The translations under genes were made by a program, and so were the position numbers. Below are positions 48,834-61,031 of a DNA stretch of 64,000 nucleotides, one piece after another. The stretch is from Photorhabdus australis DSM 17609 (lineage in GTDB: Bacteria; Pseudomonadota; Gammaproteobacteria; Enterobacterales; Enterobacteriaceae). The notes under the pieces are model-generated. The model had not been told where the DNA came from and did not search any database. It worked only from the letters and a program-made list of their open reading frames with translations. Location of the stretch: the NCBI RefSeq assembly GCF_000711895.1, contig NZ_JONO01000018.1:1-64000 (forward strand). The letters run 5' to 3'. The stretch's first letter is position 1. Each line of letters begins with the position of its first letter.

Positions 48834-50171
48834 TTAACCAGCGTGTTTCACTGCATCAGCAATACGATGCGCCAGAGCGGTTACCTGCTCATTATCTTCA
48901 CCTTCTACCATGACGCGAATTAATGGCTCAGTACCAGACTTACGTAATAATACCCGCCCACAACCATTTAATTCAGCTTCAACAGACTTGGTGACATTAA
49001 TTACATTTTCTGATTGAAGTGGATCATGTGAGCCAGAGAAACGAACATTCACCAACACCTGCGGTAAAAGTTTCATACCACTACTCAAATCATGCAGGCT
49101 CATATGGTTACGTACCATTGCGCTCAGGACCTGAAGACCTGCAACAATACCATCACCTGTAGTTGTTTTATCAAGTAGGATAACATGACCAGAGTTTTCT
49201 GCACCTAAACGCCAGCCTTCTTCCTGTAGTTTTTCCAGTACATAGCGGTCCCCCACTTTGGCACGCAAAAATGGGATACCAAGTTGTTTCAATGCCAGCT
49301 CTAATCCCATATTACTCATCAACGTACCAACAACACCACCACGCAATTGCCCTTGTCTCAACGCTTCACGAGCAATAATATAAAGGATCTGGTCGCCATC
49401 AACTTTCTGCCCTAAATGGTCAACCATAATAACGCGATCACCATCACCATCAAATGCCAAACCAACGTCTGCTTTCTCCTCCACAACACGTTGCTGCAAC
49501 AAACGAACATCGGTAGCACCACATTTTTCGTTAATATTAATACCGTTTGGCTCGCAGCCAATCGTCACAACGTTAGCCCCCAATTCTCTAAGTACATTTG
49601 GAGCAATGTGATAAGTCGCACCATTAGCGCAATCAAGCACAATTTTTAATCCATTGAGACTTTGCTCGCTTGGAAAAGTGCCTTTACAGAACTCAATATA
49701 GCGACCTGCCGCATCGACAATACGGTTTGCACGCCCCAATTCAGCAGATTCTACGCAAGTTAGTGGTTTTTCCATTTCTGCTTCAATAGCCTCTTCCACA
49801 TCATCTGGAAGTTTTGTGCCGTCGATAGAGAAGAATTTAATACCATTATCGTAATAAGGGTTATGAGAAGCAGAGATAACAATTCCCGCTTCAGCACGAA
49901 AAGTACGGGTCAGGTAAGCAACAGCCGGTGTTGGCATAGGACCAGTGAATGAAGCAGACAAACCAGCCGCCGCCAAACCAGCCTCTAAAGAAGACTCCAA
50001 CATATAGCCAGAAATACGGGTATCCTTACCGATAATGATCTTACGAGAACCATGGCGAGCCAATACCTTACCTGCCGCCCAACCGAGCTTTAACACAAAA
50101 TCCGGCGTAATTGGACTGTCACCCACTTTTCCACGAATGCCATCAGTACCAAAATATTTACGATTACTCAT
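48834..50171 (-). CDS. glmM: Phosphoglucosamine mutase
   Basis: The 445-residue enzyme converts glucosamine-6-phosphate to glucosamine-1-phosphate for peptidoglycan and LPS. The active-site Ser loop [12 protein letters not shown], the metal loop FDGDGDR and the C-terminal [12 protein letters not shown] are present. Its ATG overlaps the folP stop by 4 bp. Confidence 0.97.
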   Translation of the reverse strand: MSNRKYFGTDGIRGKVGDSPITPDFVLKLGWAAGKVLARHGSRKIIIGKDTRISGYMLESSLEAGLAAAGLSASFTGPMPTPAVAYLTRTFRAEAGIVISASHNPYYDNGIKFFSIDGTKLPDDVEEAIEAEMEKPLTCVESAELGRANRIVDAAGRYIEFCKGTFPSEQSLNGLKIVLDCANGATYHIAPNVLRELGANVVTIGCEPNGININEKCGATDVRLLQQRVVEEKADVGLAFDGDGDRVIMVDHLGQKVDGDQILYIIAREALRQGQLRGGVVGTLMSNMGLELALKQLGIPFLRAKVGDRYVLEKLQEEGWRLGAENSGHVILLDKTTTGDGIVAGLQVLSAMVRNHMSLHDLSSGMKLLPQVLVNVRFSGSHDPLQSENVINVTKSVEAELNGCGRVLLRKSGTEPLIRVMVEGEDNEQVTALAHRIADAVKHAG

Positions 50172-51013
50172 AATTTTTCTCTTCCTTTTACTGAAAGTGT
50201 TGCTTCGACAATTCGCATTGCTTGTACAGTTTCTCTAACGTCATGTACCCGGATAATCTGCGCTCCTTGCATAGCAGCAATAACAGCACAGGCCACACTA
50301 CCGGCAACCCTTTCTTGTGGCGGCACATTAAGTAATTGGCCTATCATAGACTTACGAGACATTCCTGCTAGCACAGGCAAGCCAAATTGATGAAATTCAT
50401 TTAAATGCGCCAATAATTGATAATTATGTGTCAAGCTCTTACCAAAACCGAAGCCCGGATCAATAATAAGCTTATTTTTTTCTATCCCTGCCGCAACACA
50501 ACGTTCAATTTGTTTAGTAAAAAATTGTTTCACTTCACTCAATACGTTTTCATAATGAGGCATATCCTGCATAGTCCGCGGCTGCCCCTTCATATGCATC
50601 AAACAAATAGGTAAGCCAGATTGAGCAGCACTTTCTAAGGCACCAGGCTCTTGCAATGAACGAATATCATTAATCAAACAAGCGCCGACTCTTGCCGATT
50701 CACTCATAACCAATGCTTTTGATGTATCAACAGAAACCCAGATATCAAAGCGCTGAGCTAAAGCCTCAACAATCGGTACAACCCGATCTACTTCTTCCTG
50801 TTCACTGATCTCATCAGCGCCAGGGCGGGTAGATTCTCCACCGATATCAATGATCGCAGCTCCTTCAGTAATCATTTTTTCTGCATGTCGTAAGGCCATA
50901 TCAAAAGTATTGTAAACACCACCATCAGAGAATGAATCTGGAGTAATATTCAAAATGCCCATCACTTGTGGACAAGAAAGATCAAGAACACTATTTCTGG
51001 CTATGAGTTGCAT
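50168..51013 (-). CDS. folP: Dihydropteroate synthase
   Basis: The 281-residue folate enzyme joins pABA to dihydropterin diphosphate; it is the sulfonamide target. Motifs: [36 protein letters not shown] and SRKSMIG. It overlaps glmM by 4 bp. Confidence 0.96.
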   Translation of the reverse strand: MQLIARNSVLDLSCPQVMGILNITPDSFSDGGVYNTFDMALRHAEKMITEGAAIIDIGGESTRPGADEISEQEEVDRVVPIVEALAQRFDIWVSVDTSKALVMSESARVGACLINDIRSLQEPGALESAAQSGLPICLMHMKGQPRTMQDMPHYENVLSEVKQFFTKQIERCVAAGIEKNKLIIDPGFGFGKSLTHNYQLLAHLNEFHQFGLPVLAGMSRKSMIGQLLNVPPQERVAGSVACAVIAAMQGAQIIRVHDVRETVQAMRIVEATLSVKGREKL

Positions 51014-51033
51014 GTTGGTCTACCTTTAATGCC

Positions 51034-51058
51034 AAAACCCCAGGGGTCACCTGGGGTT
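51034..51058 (-). terminator. Terminator between ftsH and folP
   Basis: AAACCCCAGG and CCTGGGGTTT pair around a 5-nt loop; on the minus strand TTTT follows. folP-glmM transcription probably relies on readthrough or its own promoter. Confidence 0.75.
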
Positions 51059-51089
51059 TGAGGAGTATATCTACCAGACTCAGGAACAA

Positions 51090-53042
51090 TTACCGATCAC
51101 TGTTTCCTGGTTTCCCTGATTGTTCACCACCTTTTGCCGATATATCAGTATTACCAGTTGATTTTACAGGCTGTGGCGGAGATGTATTATCTGCTGGACG
51201 GCTGCTATTGTTGCTACCATTACCATTTTCCCATCCTGCCGGTGGGCGCACATTTGTGCGATTCATTAAATCATCAATCTGAGGGGCATCAATGGTTTCA
51301 TACTTCATCAATGCATCTTTCATTGAATGTAGGATATCAAGATTATCCATCAGAATCTGGCGAGCACGTTGATAATTATCATCGATAATTGCCTTAACTT
51401 CCTGATCAATCAAACGAGCTGTTTCATCAGACATATGCTTAGCTTTAGCAACTGAACGCCCGAGGAATACTTCACCTTCTTCCTCCGCATAAAGCAATGG
51501 ACCAAGTCTTTCCGAGAACCCCCACTGTGTCACCATGTTTCGGGCAATTGAAGTCGCGACTTTGATATCGTTAGATGCGCCAGTAGAAACATTGTCAGGA
51601 CCGTAAATAATCTCTTCTGCCAAACGACCACCGTACAGGGTTGAAATCTGACTTTCCAGTTTCTGGCGGCTGGCACTAATCTGGTCACCTTCCGGCAAGA
51701 AGAAAGTCACACCCAAAGCTCGACCACGAGGAATAATAGTAACTTTATGAACGGGGTCATGCTCAGGAACCAGACGACCGATAATTGCATGGCCTGCCTC
51801 ATGATAAGCAGTTGATTCTTTTTGCTCTTCCGTCATCACCATGGAGCGACGTTCTGCCCCCATCATGATTTTGTCTTTTGCTTTTTCGAATTCAACCATA
51901 GAAACCACACGCCTGTTGCTACGAGCAGCAAACAAAGCAGCTTCATTTACCAAATTCGCCAAATCAGCACCAGAAAATCCGGGAGTACCACGAGCGATGA
52001 CCGAAGCATCAACATCAGTATCCAGAGGAACACGACGCATATGAACTTTTAAAATCTGCTCACGACCACGTACGTCTGGCAGGCCAACAACAACCTGACG
52101 GTCAAAACGGCCAGGACGCAGTAACGCCGGATCAAGTACGTCAGGACGGTTAGTCGCAGCAATAACAATAATACCTTCATTACCTTCAAAACCATCCATC
52201 TCCACCAGCATTTGGTTTAAAGTCTGCTCACGCTCATCGTGGCCTCCCCCCAAACCAGCACCACGCTGACGACCTACGGCATCAATTTCATCGATAAAGA
52301 TGATACAAGGTGCGGCTTTCTTCGCTTGCTCGAACATATCACGAACACGGGATGCACCAACACCAACAAACATTTCAACAAAGTCAGAGCCAGAGATAGT
52401 AAAGAACGGAACCTTCGCCTCACCAGCAATTGCCTTTGCCAGCAAGGTCTTACCAGTACCTGGTGGCCCAACCATCAGAATCCCTTTCGGAATTTTCCCA
52501 CCCAATTTCTGGAAACGGCCTGGCTCACGTAGGTATTCCACCAACTCACCGACCTCTTCTTTTGCTTCGTCACAACCAGCAACATCCGCAAAAGTGGTTT
52601 TAATCTGGTCTTCTGTCAGCATACGAGCTTTGCTTTTACCAAATGACATCGCCCCTTTACCACCACCACCTTGCATCTGGCGCATAAAGAAAATCCAGAC
52701 CCCGATAAGCAACAACATCGGGAACCAAGAAATAAAAATAGAAGTAAGCAGGCTTGGTTCTTCCGGCGGCTCACCAACTACTTTCACATTCTTATTTAGT
52801 AAAGTATCCAACAGCTTTTCATCCTGTACTGGCAGGTAAGTGGTATATCTGCTGTTATCTTTCTTACTAACATTAATCTCACGACCTGAGATACGAACTT
52901 CGCGCACCTGATCCTGGGCTAACTCATTGATGAAGGTAGAGTAATCCACCCTACGACTATTAGAATCGCTGGGGCCAAAACTCTGGAATAACGACATCAG
53001 CACAACTGCGATAACTAACCAGAGAATCAGGTTTTTCGCCAT
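51090..53042 (-). CDS. ftsH: ATP-dependent zinc metalloprotease FtsH
   Basis: The 650-residue inner-membrane AAA+ protease degrades LpxC, RpoH and unassembled membrane proteins. Two helices (residues about 5-20 and 100-118), Walker A GPPGTGKT, Walker [10 protein letters not shown], and the zinc site HEAGH are present. The ATG at 53042 (MAKNLILW) is the family start; a TTG three codons earlier is rejected. The C-terminal tail differs from E. coli. Confidence 0.97.
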   Translation of the reverse strand: MAKNLILWLVIAVVLMSLFQSFGPSDSNSRRVDYSTFINELAQDQVREVRISGREINVSKKDNSRYTTYLPVQDEKLLDTLLNKNVKVVGEPPEEPSLLTSIFISWFPMLLLIGVWIFFMRQMQGGGGKGAMSFGKSKARMLTEDQIKTTFADVAGCDEAKEEVGELVEYLREPGRFQKLGGKIPKGILMVGPPGTGKTLLAKAIAGEAKVPFFTISGSDFVEMFVGVGASRVRDMFEQAKKAAPCIIFIDEIDAVGRQRGAGLGGGHDEREQTLNQMLVEMDGFEGNEGIIVIAATNRPDVLDPALLRPGRFDRQVVVGLPDVRGREQILKVHMRRVPLDTDVDASVIARGTPGFSGADLANLVNEAALFAARSNRRVVSMVEFEKAKDKIMMGAERRSMVMTEEQKESTAYHEAGHAIIGRLVPEHDPVHKVTIIPRGRALGVTFFLPEGDQISASRQKLESQISTLYGGRLAEEIIYGPDNVSTGASNDIKVATSIARNMVTQWGFSERLGPLLYAEEEGEVFLGRSVAKAKHMSDETARLIDQEVKAIIDDNYQRARQILMDNLDILHSMKDALMKYETIDAPQIDDLMNRTNVRPPAGWENGNGSNNSSRPADNTSPPQPVKSTGNTDISAKGGEQSGKPGNSDR

Positions 53043-53099
53043 GTCACTCAAGGGATTAACCTCATATTACAACTGTGTTAACAAATAGCATTCAGGGTA

Positions 53100-53729
53100 C
53101 TACAGTTTCCGCCCTGTCGCTACAATGTATACTTCACGCGATCGTGCCCGCGAAGCGTCTGGCTTACGAATTTTTACATTCATAAACAGGGAGCGAATTT
53201 CCCTCAGGTATTCATCAAAGCCTTCTCCCTGAAATACTTTGACAATGAAACTCCCCCCGGGGGCCAGCACATCACGACACATATCCAACGCCAATTCAAC
53301 CAGATACATGGATCGAGGAATATCGACCGCAGGTGTTCCGCTCATATTGGGTGCCATATCCGACATGACTACCTGGACTTTGTTATCACCTACTCGCTCG
53401 AGCAACGTCTTCAATACAAGTTCATCACGAAAATCGCCCTGAAGGAAATCGACTCCAACAATGGGGTCCATCGGTAAAAGATCACAGGCAATTACCCGCC
53501 CATTCTCATTAATTTGACTTACTGCGTATTGAGACCATCCACCAGGGGCAGCACCTAAATCGACAACGGTCATGCCAGGCTTAAAAATTTTGTCACTTTG
53601 TTGAATTTCATCAAGTTTAAACCAAGCTCGAGAACGAAGCCCTTTTTTCTGTGCCTGAAGAACATATTTATCACTAAAGCGTTCTTGTAACCAGCGACTG
53701 GAACTTGCCGAACGTTTTTTATTGGCCAT
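53100..53729 (-). CDS. rlmE: 23S rRNA 2'-O-methyltransferase RlmE (FtsJ)
   Basis: The 209-residue enzyme methylates U2552 of 23S rRNA. The SAM motif [15 protein letters not shown] and the K-D-K-E-type residues around [10 protein letters not shown] and FIVKVFQG are visible. Start at 53729 (MANKKRS) matches E. coli length. ftsH follows 57 bp downstream. Confidence 0.96.
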   Translation of the reverse strand: MANKKRSASSSRWLQERFSDKYVLQAQKKGLRSRAWFKLDEIQQSDKIFKPGMTVVDLGAAPGGWSQYAVSQINENGRVIACDLLPMDPIVGVDFLQGDFRDELVLKTLLERVGDNKVQVVMSDMAPNMSGTPAVDIPRSMYLVELALDMCRDVLAPGGSFIVKVFQGEGFDEYLREIRSLFMNVKIRKPDASRARSREVYIVATGRKL

Positions 53730-53866
53730 TGTCCTTTCCAACTATACTAATAAAGAGCCAGATATCTATTGCTCGACAAACCAAAACCACAACACACTAT
53801 TTATGGTGATAGATATAAGATGGCGGTAGAATGTCCCGTTTTCAATCCTAACTAAGCAAAAAAACA

Positions 53867-54160
53867 ATGACTCTTAACAAAAAACAAGTACAACACCTAA
53901 AAAGTCTCGCCCATCCGTTAAAACCTGTCGTCATGATTGGTAACAACGGTCTGACTGAAGGCGTGTTGGCAGAAATTGAACAGACGCTGGCACACCATGA
54001 GCTTATCAAAGTCAAAATCACAGGCGAAGATCGTGAAATCAAAAATTTGATCGCCGATGCAATTGTCCGCGAGACCGGCGCATATAATGTGCAAATTATC
54101 GGGAAAACATTGGTTCTTTACCGCCAATCGGAAAAACGCCAGATTATTTTACCTAAATAA
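53867..54160 (+). CDS. yhbY: RNA-binding protein YhbY (CRS1-YhbY domain)
   Basis: The 97-residue protein has a single CRM domain: LKSLAHPLKPVVMIGNNGLTE with the GxxG loop, LAHHELIKVKI and a C-terminal IGKTLVLYR. It associates with pre-50S particles in E. coli. Divergent from rlmE, as in E. coli. Confidence 0.94.
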   Translation: MTLNKKQVQHLKSLAHPLKPVVMIGNNGLTEGVLAEIEQTLAHHELIKVKITGEDREIKNLIADAIVRETGAYNVQIIGKTLVLYRQSEKRQIILPK

Positions 54161-54204
54161 TCAAATCACATTTATATAAAAATGCCATACGCATTATTAT
54201 GATA

Positions 54205-54228
54205 AAAAAGGCCGAATCTGGCCTTTTT
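54205..54228. terminator. Bidirectional terminator between yhbY and greA
   Basis: AAAAAGGCC and GGCCTTTTT form a 9-bp stem around a 6-nt loop between the convergent genes. Confidence 0.85.
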
Positions 54229-54296
54229 TACTTTCTATACAATTCCAGTGTAACTTTACCTAACATAAATCGGCAGCAACAAGCTGATCCTAAAGT

Positions 54297-54773
54297 TTAA
54301 ATATATTCAACTTTCAAGATCTCATATTCCACTTCCCCCCCAGGAGTCTTGATAGTAACAACATCATCAACTTCTTTACCAATCAGGCCACGAGCAATCG
54401 GTGAATTCACGGAAATTAAATTTTCTTTAATATCAGCTTCATCATCACCGACAATCCGGTAAGTCTGTTCTTCATCAGTGTTTACATTCAAAGCTGTAAC
54501 TGTGGCACCAAAAATAACACGTCCAGTCTTGGGCATCTTTGTGACATCAATCACTTGTGCATTAGAAAGCTTAGCTTCAATTTCTTGGATACGGCCTTCG
54601 CAGAAACCTTGTTGTTCACGAGCTGCATGATATTCAGCGTTTTCTTTCAGGTCACCATGTTCACGCGCTTCAGCAATGTCTGAAATAATTTTTGGACGGC
54701 GTACGTTTTTCAGATAATCTAACTCTTCGCGCAACTTATCCGCGCCACGTACCGTCATTGGAATCTGTTTCAT
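54297..54773 (-). CDS. greA: Transcription elongation factor GreA
   Basis: The 158-residue factor rescues backtracked RNA polymerase. An N-terminal coiled coil ([19 protein letters not shown]; acidic tip in [20 protein letters not shown]) and an FKBP-like C-terminal domain ([20 protein letters not shown]) are clear. Length equals E. coli. Confidence 0.97.
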   Translation of the reverse strand: MKQIPMTVRGADKLREELDYLKNVRRPKIISDIAEAREHGDLKENAEYHAAREQQGFCEGRIQEIEAKLSNAQVIDVTKMPKTGRVIFGATVTALNVNTDEEQTYRIVGDDEADIKENLISVNSPIARGLIGKEVDDVVTIKTPGGEVEYEILKVEYI

Positions 54774-55033
54774 TATATTAATCCTCTAAACCTTTCCTGA
54801 GCAAAAATCAAGCATCATCCTGATGTTTTCAGATAACAGCACAATGAGCACACCTTGTCGGGCGGGCTTCTAAACAATAAACAGTCATGTAAACTACAGG
54901 GTTACCCAGAGTCCACAATCATTTCCACATATTAATGTATCATTCTAACGTAGACTTGGTGATGGGTCATCGTTTACTTTTCCCCACTTTGCGCCTTAGT
55001 ATTGTGGTATGTTCACATCCACATGCGAAATTT

Positions 55034-56482
55034 ATGTCCTTTTTTAAAATGGCTAGCAGATTAGTTTGCGTTACCAGTCTGTACTTAACTATTGCCAACG
55101 CAAGCGCTACACCTGTTGAGGAATATGCACAATATTTGCCTAATGGCACTAATCTAGCATTAATCGCTCAAAAAGTCGGCTCCAACACACCATTACTTGA
55201 TTATCACGGCCAGCAAATGGCTCTACCAGCAAGTACTCTGAAAGTTGTCACAGCCCTTGCAGCATTATTACAATTGGGCAAAGATTATCGCTTTATCACT
55301 ACATTGGAAAGCAATGGCAAAATTTCAAACGGTGTTTTGAAAGGAAATTTGACTGCTCGTTTTGTTGGAGATCCGACACTAACCCGTCAACAACTTCGTA
55401 ATATGGTTACTGTTCTACAACAATCTGGCGTGAAAAAAATTGACGGGGATCTTCTGATGGATATTTCCGCTTTTGCCAGCCACGATAAAGCCCCCGGTTG
55501 GGTATGGAACGACATGACCCAATGTTTTAGTGCTCCGCCTGCTGCTGCAATTGTCGATCGAAACTGTTTTTCAGTTTTACTATATAGCGCGGAACATCCC
55601 GGTGATACTGCATTTATCCGTGTCGCATCCTTTTATCCAGTGAATATGTTCAGTGAAGTTAAAACTCTGGCAAAAGGATCACCTGAAAGTCAATATTGTG
55701 AGTTGGATGTGGTTCCCGGAGAACTTAACCGTTTTACGCTAACCGGATGCCTCACTCAACGCAGTGAACCATTACCATTGGCCTTCGCCATTCAAAATGG
55801 TACTAGCTATGCAGGAGCAATCCTCAAAAACGAACTACAAATTGCAGGAATTGAAATAACAGGCAATCTCAGACGCCAAAGCTTACCAACCGAACCTAGT
55901 AAAGTTCTAGCTCAGAATCAATCGGCACCATTACATGATCTACTTAAGGTCATGCTAAAAAAATCTGACAATATGATCGCTGACACCGTATTCCGAACAA
56001 TAGGCCGACAACATTTTAATGTACCAGGAACCTGGCGTTCAGGCTCTGATGCAGTGCGGCAAATATTGAAACAAAAAGCCAGTATCGAACTGGGAAACAC
56101 CGTTATGGTAGATGGTTCAGGATTATCCCGTCACAATCTGATCACTCCAACAACCATGATGGAAGTATTACAGTTTATCGCTCAACATGATCAAGAATTA
56201 GATTTTATTTCTATGCTGCCATTAGCCGGTCATGACGGCACTCTAAGATATAGGGGTGGATTGGATGAAGCAGGAGTAAATGGAAAAGTTTCAGCTAAGA
56301 CAGGCGCCCTGCAAGGAGTTTATAATCTCGTTGGCTTCATAACTACTGCTAACGGTCAAAGAATTGCCTTCGTACAGTTTATTTCTGCCTATGCCGTACC
56401 GCCAAAAGAACACCAAAACCGACGGGTCCCTTTAGTAAGATTTGAAAGCAGACTGTATAAAGATTTATATAAATACAATTAA
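55034..56482 (+). CDS. dacB: D-alanyl-D-alanine carboxypeptidase/endopeptidase (PBP4)
   Basis: The 482-residue periplasmic enzyme cleaves peptidoglycan peptides. The SxxK active site is in PASTLKV, the SxN motif in KKSDN, and the KTG motif in SAKTGAL. A signal peptide ends near ANASA. The ATG at 55034 gives a normal signal sequence; frames open further upstream (to 54935) lack support and no strong ribosome site is visible. Divergent from greA as in E. coli. Confidence 0.93.
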   Translation: MSFFKMASRLVCVTSLYLTIANASATPVEEYAQYLPNGTNLALIAQKVGSNTPLLDYHGQQMALPASTLKVVTALAALLQLGKDYRFITTLESNGKISNGVLKGNLTARFVGDPTLTRQQLRNMVTVLQQSGVKKIDGDLLMDISAFASHDKAPGWVWNDMTQCFSAPPAAAIVDRNCFSVLLYSAEHPGDTAFIRVASFYPVNMFSEVKTLAKGSPESQYCELDVVPGELNRFTLTGCLTQRSEPLPLAFAIQNGTSYAGAILKNELQIAGIEITGNLRRQSLPTEPSKVLAQNQSAPLHDLLKVMLKKSDNMIADTVFRTIGRQHFNVPGTWRSGSDAVRQILKQKASIELGNTVMVDGSGLSRHNLITPTTMMEVLQFIAQHDQELDFISMLPLAGHDGTLRYRGGLDEAGVNGKVSAKTGALQGVYNLVGFITTANGQRIAFVQFISAYAVPPKEHQNRRVPLVRFESRLYKDLYKYN

Positions 56483-56490
56483 TAAAACGA

Positions 56491-56513
56491 GCGCCACAAA
56501 CATGTGGCGCCTT
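56491..56513. terminator. Bidirectional terminator between dacB and obgE
   Basis: GCGCCACA and TGTGGCGC pair around a 4-nt loop, flanked by T-rich and A-rich ends between convergent genes. Confidence 0.82.
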
Positions 56514-56541
56514 TAACTATTATAATGAAAGAATGGAAGAA

Positions 56542-58101
<1,560 letters not shown>

Positions 58102-58118
58102 TTAATCTGCTCTCCTAA

Positions 58119-58427
58119 TTAAGCGATACCAGTGATTTTAACATCAGTGAACCACTGACGATGGCCTTGCTGCTTACGGCTGTGTTTACGACGACGAAAC
58201 TTAACAATTTTAATTTTCTCGCCGCGACCATGAGCAACTACTTCAGCTTTGATTTTAACGCCTTCAACTACAGGAGCGCCGATTTTAATGTCATCACCAT
58301 TAGCGACCATCAGAACCTGGTCAAACTCAACAGTTTCACCTGTTGCGATGTCCAGCTTTTCCAGGCGAATAGTTTGACCTTCGCTGACTCGGTGTTGTTT
58401 ACCACCACTTTGGAAAACCGCGTACAT
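58119..58427 (-). CDS. rplU: 50S ribosomal protein L21
   Basis: The 103-aa-class protein (102 residues from [18 protein letters not shown]) binds 23S r[23 protein letters not shown] ends the conserved core. Twelve residues upstream in frame are rejected. It is divergent from ispB. Confidence 0.97.
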   Translation of the reverse strand: MYAVFQSGGKQHRVSEGQTIRLEKLDIATGETVEFDQVLMVANGDDIKIGAPVVEGVKIKAEVVAHGRGEKIKIVKFRRRKHSRKQQGHRQWFTDVKITGIA

Positions 58428-58678
58428 ATAAACTCCGCTTTCCGCACGCCCCCTAAATATCATTCCAGAGCGCGCTATAAATATTCATAATAGGGCGCGA
58501 ATTCTACGCAAAAAAGCCTAAGAAGACAAGTGCAGAATTAGAGCAGGCGATAAAAAAACGTAGTTTATGAATTGTCATTTATTTGAACTGTTTTTCGAGT
58601 ACAATCAAGACACAGCGATAACTATTGTAATGTTAATATGAACACAGCTCTGTATTAGAACTCATAGCCGAAAAAAAC

Positions 58679-59650
58679 ATGAATTTAGAATCTATTATCA
58701 AGCTAACCGCTGATGATATGGCAGCGGTAAATGAAGCCATTCTTAGTCAGTTAAATTCTGACGTTGCTCTTATAAATCAACTTGGCTACTACATAATCAG
58801 TGGCGGTGGAAAACGCATCCGCCCAATAATTGCTATTCTATCTGCCAGGGCGTTGGATTACCCGGGTGATAAGCATATTACTGTTGCCGCATTAATTGAA
58901 TTTATCCATACAGCTACTCTATTGCATGATGATGTTGTGGATGAATCAGATATGAGACGCGGCAAAGCAACGGCCAATGCTACTTTTGGTAATGCGGCAA
59001 GCGTATTGGTTGGTGATTTTATATACACTCGTTCGTTCCAGATGATGACAGCTCTTAACTCTATGCGGGTTCTCAAATTGATGTCAGAAGCCACAAATGT
59101 TATTGCTGAAGGTGAAGTTCTACAGTTAATGAACTGCAATGACCCCAATATTTCTGAAGATGATTATATGCGGGTGATTTACAGTAAAACAGCTCGGCTA
59201 TTTGAAGTTGCCGCGCACTCTTCTGCAATTATTTCTAACGCTACACCAGAACAAGAGACCGCTTTACAAAATTACGGACGTTATTTAGGCACTGCATTCC
59301 AACTAATTGATGATTTACTTGATTATGATGCTGATAGCAGCACATTAGGCAAAAATACCGGTGATGATCTTAATGAAGGTAAACCTACATTGCCATTACT
59401 ACACGCTATGAATCATGGTAATCCAGAACAATCGGTACTTATCCGTAAAGCAATTGAAAAAGGTAATGGTCGCTATTTACTCGAAACCGTACTGACAACA
59501 ATGAAACAATGCGGCTCACTAGAATACACCCGTAAACGAGCAGAAGAAGAAGCAGATAAAGCAATTGCTGCTTTGCAGGTGCTGAAAAGCTCCCCATACA
59601 AGCAAGCACTTGTGGGGTTAGCCCATATTGCCGTACAACGCCTTTCTTAG
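58679..59650 (+). CDS. ispB: Octaprenyl diphosphate synthase
   Basis: The 323-residue trans-prenyltransferase makes the C40 side chain of ubiquinone and menaquinone. The first Asp-rich motif DDVVD is at 84-88 and the second DDLLD at 211-215; GGGKRIRP binds diphosphate. Length equals E. coli IspB. It could also supply a long prenyl donor to the UbiA-type enzyme at 17466, though that is not shown. Confidence 0.97.
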   Translation: MNLESIIKLTADDMAAVNEAILSQLNSDVALINQLGYYIISGGGKRIRPIIAILSARALDYPGDKHITVAALIEFIHTATLLHDDVVDESDMRRGKATANATFGNAASVLVGDFIYTRSFQMMTALNSMRVLKLMSEATNVIAEGEVLQLMNCNDPNISEDDYMRVIYSKTARLFEVAAHSSAIISNATPEQETALQNYGRYLGTAFQLIDDLLDYDADSSTLGKNTGDDLNEGKPTLPLLHAMNHGNPEQSVLIRKAIEKGNGRYLLETVLTTMKQCGSLEYTRKRAEEEADKAIAALQVLKSSPYKQALVGLAHIAVQRLS

Positions 59651-59671
59651 TTATTGATATAAAACCTGGAA

Positions 59672-60052
59672 TTAATCTGAATCCAGGTTTTTCTCTGTGT
59701 CTTCAACACCTACATCAATATAACCAATTAGCTTTGCCAGCCCTTCTCGCAAGATAAATTTCACAATTTTCTCTCTCTCAACTTTAGTCAGTTGATAATA
59801 AGCCTCAGCCCAGATTAAAAATGGATCTTGCCGTTTATTTGTGTAATCAATTGTGCTTTCCCCTACAGATAACACATTAAGTACATCTTCAGGCAAGCTG
59901 TTCATATGATATTCAAGGGCCTTGCCCTGAACACCCCGTTTACGTCTATATTCCCATCCTTCCCGCCTTGCCATCAGGTTTATTCCCTGTGGCGAAGAAG
60001 GAAGTCCAGCAATACCAACCAGCTCTTTAGCTGAATACCATTCTTTTTTCAT
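59672..60052 (-). CDS. MuA-type DNA-binding protein (Mu winged helix), copy 1
   Basis: The 126-residue protein begins MKKEWYSAKELVGIAGLPSS and continues with QGINLMARREGWEYRRKRGVQ, the winged-helix signature of the N-terminal DNA-binding domain of Mu transposase and repressor (PF02316 type). It lacks a DDE domain. A GAGAAG site precedes the ATG. It is about half identical by eye to the next protein and lies between ispB and sfsB. Confidence 0.75.
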   Translation of the reverse strand: MKKEWYSAKELVGIAGLPSSPQGINLMARREGWEYRRKRGVQGKALEYHMNSLPEDVLNVLSVGESTIDYTNKRQDPFLIWAEAYYQLTKVEREKIVKFILREGLAKLIGYIDVGVEDTEKNLDSD

Positions 60053-60128
60053 ACTTTTCTTCTCACTTTGCACCGGGATAATGAAGAAGAAGCCAGGTTA
60101 GTTGGCATTTTTACTTTCCAGAAATGAG

Positions 60129-60476
60129 TCAATAAACAGAAAGTTTTTCCAAAAAACTTCTGATACCATCCCGTAAAATCATAGCTATCACTGCTTGTTT
60201 CTCAGATTCTGACAACTGGTGAAAAGCGCCAACCCAAACTGATAAAGGATCTTGCTTCTGCACCTGATACTCAGAAGGTGATTCATGAAGTTCCAATTCT
60301 GCAATGGTCGTTTCCGGAAAACAGGAATAGTGATATTCGACTGCTTTACCTTGTACACCTTGTCTTTTCTGGCGTCTCCACTCCTCACGTTTTGCTCTGG
60401 CATTAACTCCCTGTGGTGATCCAGGTAACTCACCCACACCGATTAATTCCTTGGCCGAATACCACTCTTTTTTCAT
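60129..60476 (-). CDS. MuA-type DNA-binding protein (Mu winged helix), copy 2
   Basis: The 115-residue protein begins MKKEWYSAKELIGVGELPGS and shares the DNA-binding half and the C-terminal QDPxxxWxxAxxQL segment with copy 1. The first ATG at 60476 is used. It is divergent from sfsB with a 185-bp gap. Confidence 0.75.
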   Translation of the reverse strand: MKKEWYSAKELIGVGELPGSPQGVNARAKREEWRRQKRQGVQGKAVEYHYSCFPETTIAELELHESPSEYQVQKQDPLSVWVGAFHQLSESEKQAVIAMILRDGIRSFLEKLSVY

Positions 60477-60661
60477 CACGTTTCTCTATTTTTGTAACCA
60501 AGTTCAAAAAAGAAGCTTTTAAGAAAAAATTTGGAAATATTTTTAGAAAAATAATGCTATTTTATTTCTAAATAACAGGTTTAAGTTCGTTATTGCTCTC
60601 ATGCATACCTGTTATTTATACCACTAACATAACATTAAATTTAATAAAAAAAGGATTAAAA

Positions 60662-60928
60662 ATGATTTCAAGGAAATCTGATTGGCATCCTGCTGACATA
60701 ATTGCAGCTTTACGCAAGAGGGGAACAACCTTAGCCGAAGTATCACGTAAGGCAGGGCTTAGCTCATCTACACTGGCTAATGCGCTATCCCGCCCATGGC
60801 CAAAGGGAGAATGGATAATTGCAAATTATCTAGAAATACATCCTTCAGAAATTTGGCCAAGTCGTTATTTTGATCCAAATACCGGAGAATTATTAGAAAG
60901 GAAAATACGCGAACAAACAAATAATTAA
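60662..60928 (+). CDS. sfsB: Ner-like DNA-binding protein SfsB/Nlp
   Basis: The 88-residue winged-helix protein matches E. coli SfsB (Nlp), a relative of the Mu Ner repressor: DWHPADIIAALRKRGTTLAE, SSSTLANALSRPWPKGEW and HPSEIWPSRYFDP. An AAGGA site precedes the ATG at 60662. In E. coli it sits between ispB and murA; here murA is replaced by mdh. Confidence 0.92.
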   Translation: MISRKSDWHPADIIAALRKRGTTLAEVSRKAGLSSSTLANALSRPWPKGEWIIANYLEIHPSEIWPSRYFDPNTGELLERKIREQTNN

Positions 60929-60955
60929 TTAGCTAACGAATTAAAATCGTTAAAT

Positions 60956-60992
60956 AAAGCCGCCGGTCATTATCATACCAGCGGTTTTATTA
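60956..60992. terminator. Terminator between sfsB and mdh
   Basis: CCGCCGGT and ACCAGCGG pair with one mismatch around a 9-nt loop, with TTTTA on one side and AAAG on the other, between convergent genes. Confidence 0.7.
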
Positions 60993-61031
60993 TTTCACAG
61001 ATATATATCTTTTATTTATAAAATATATTAA

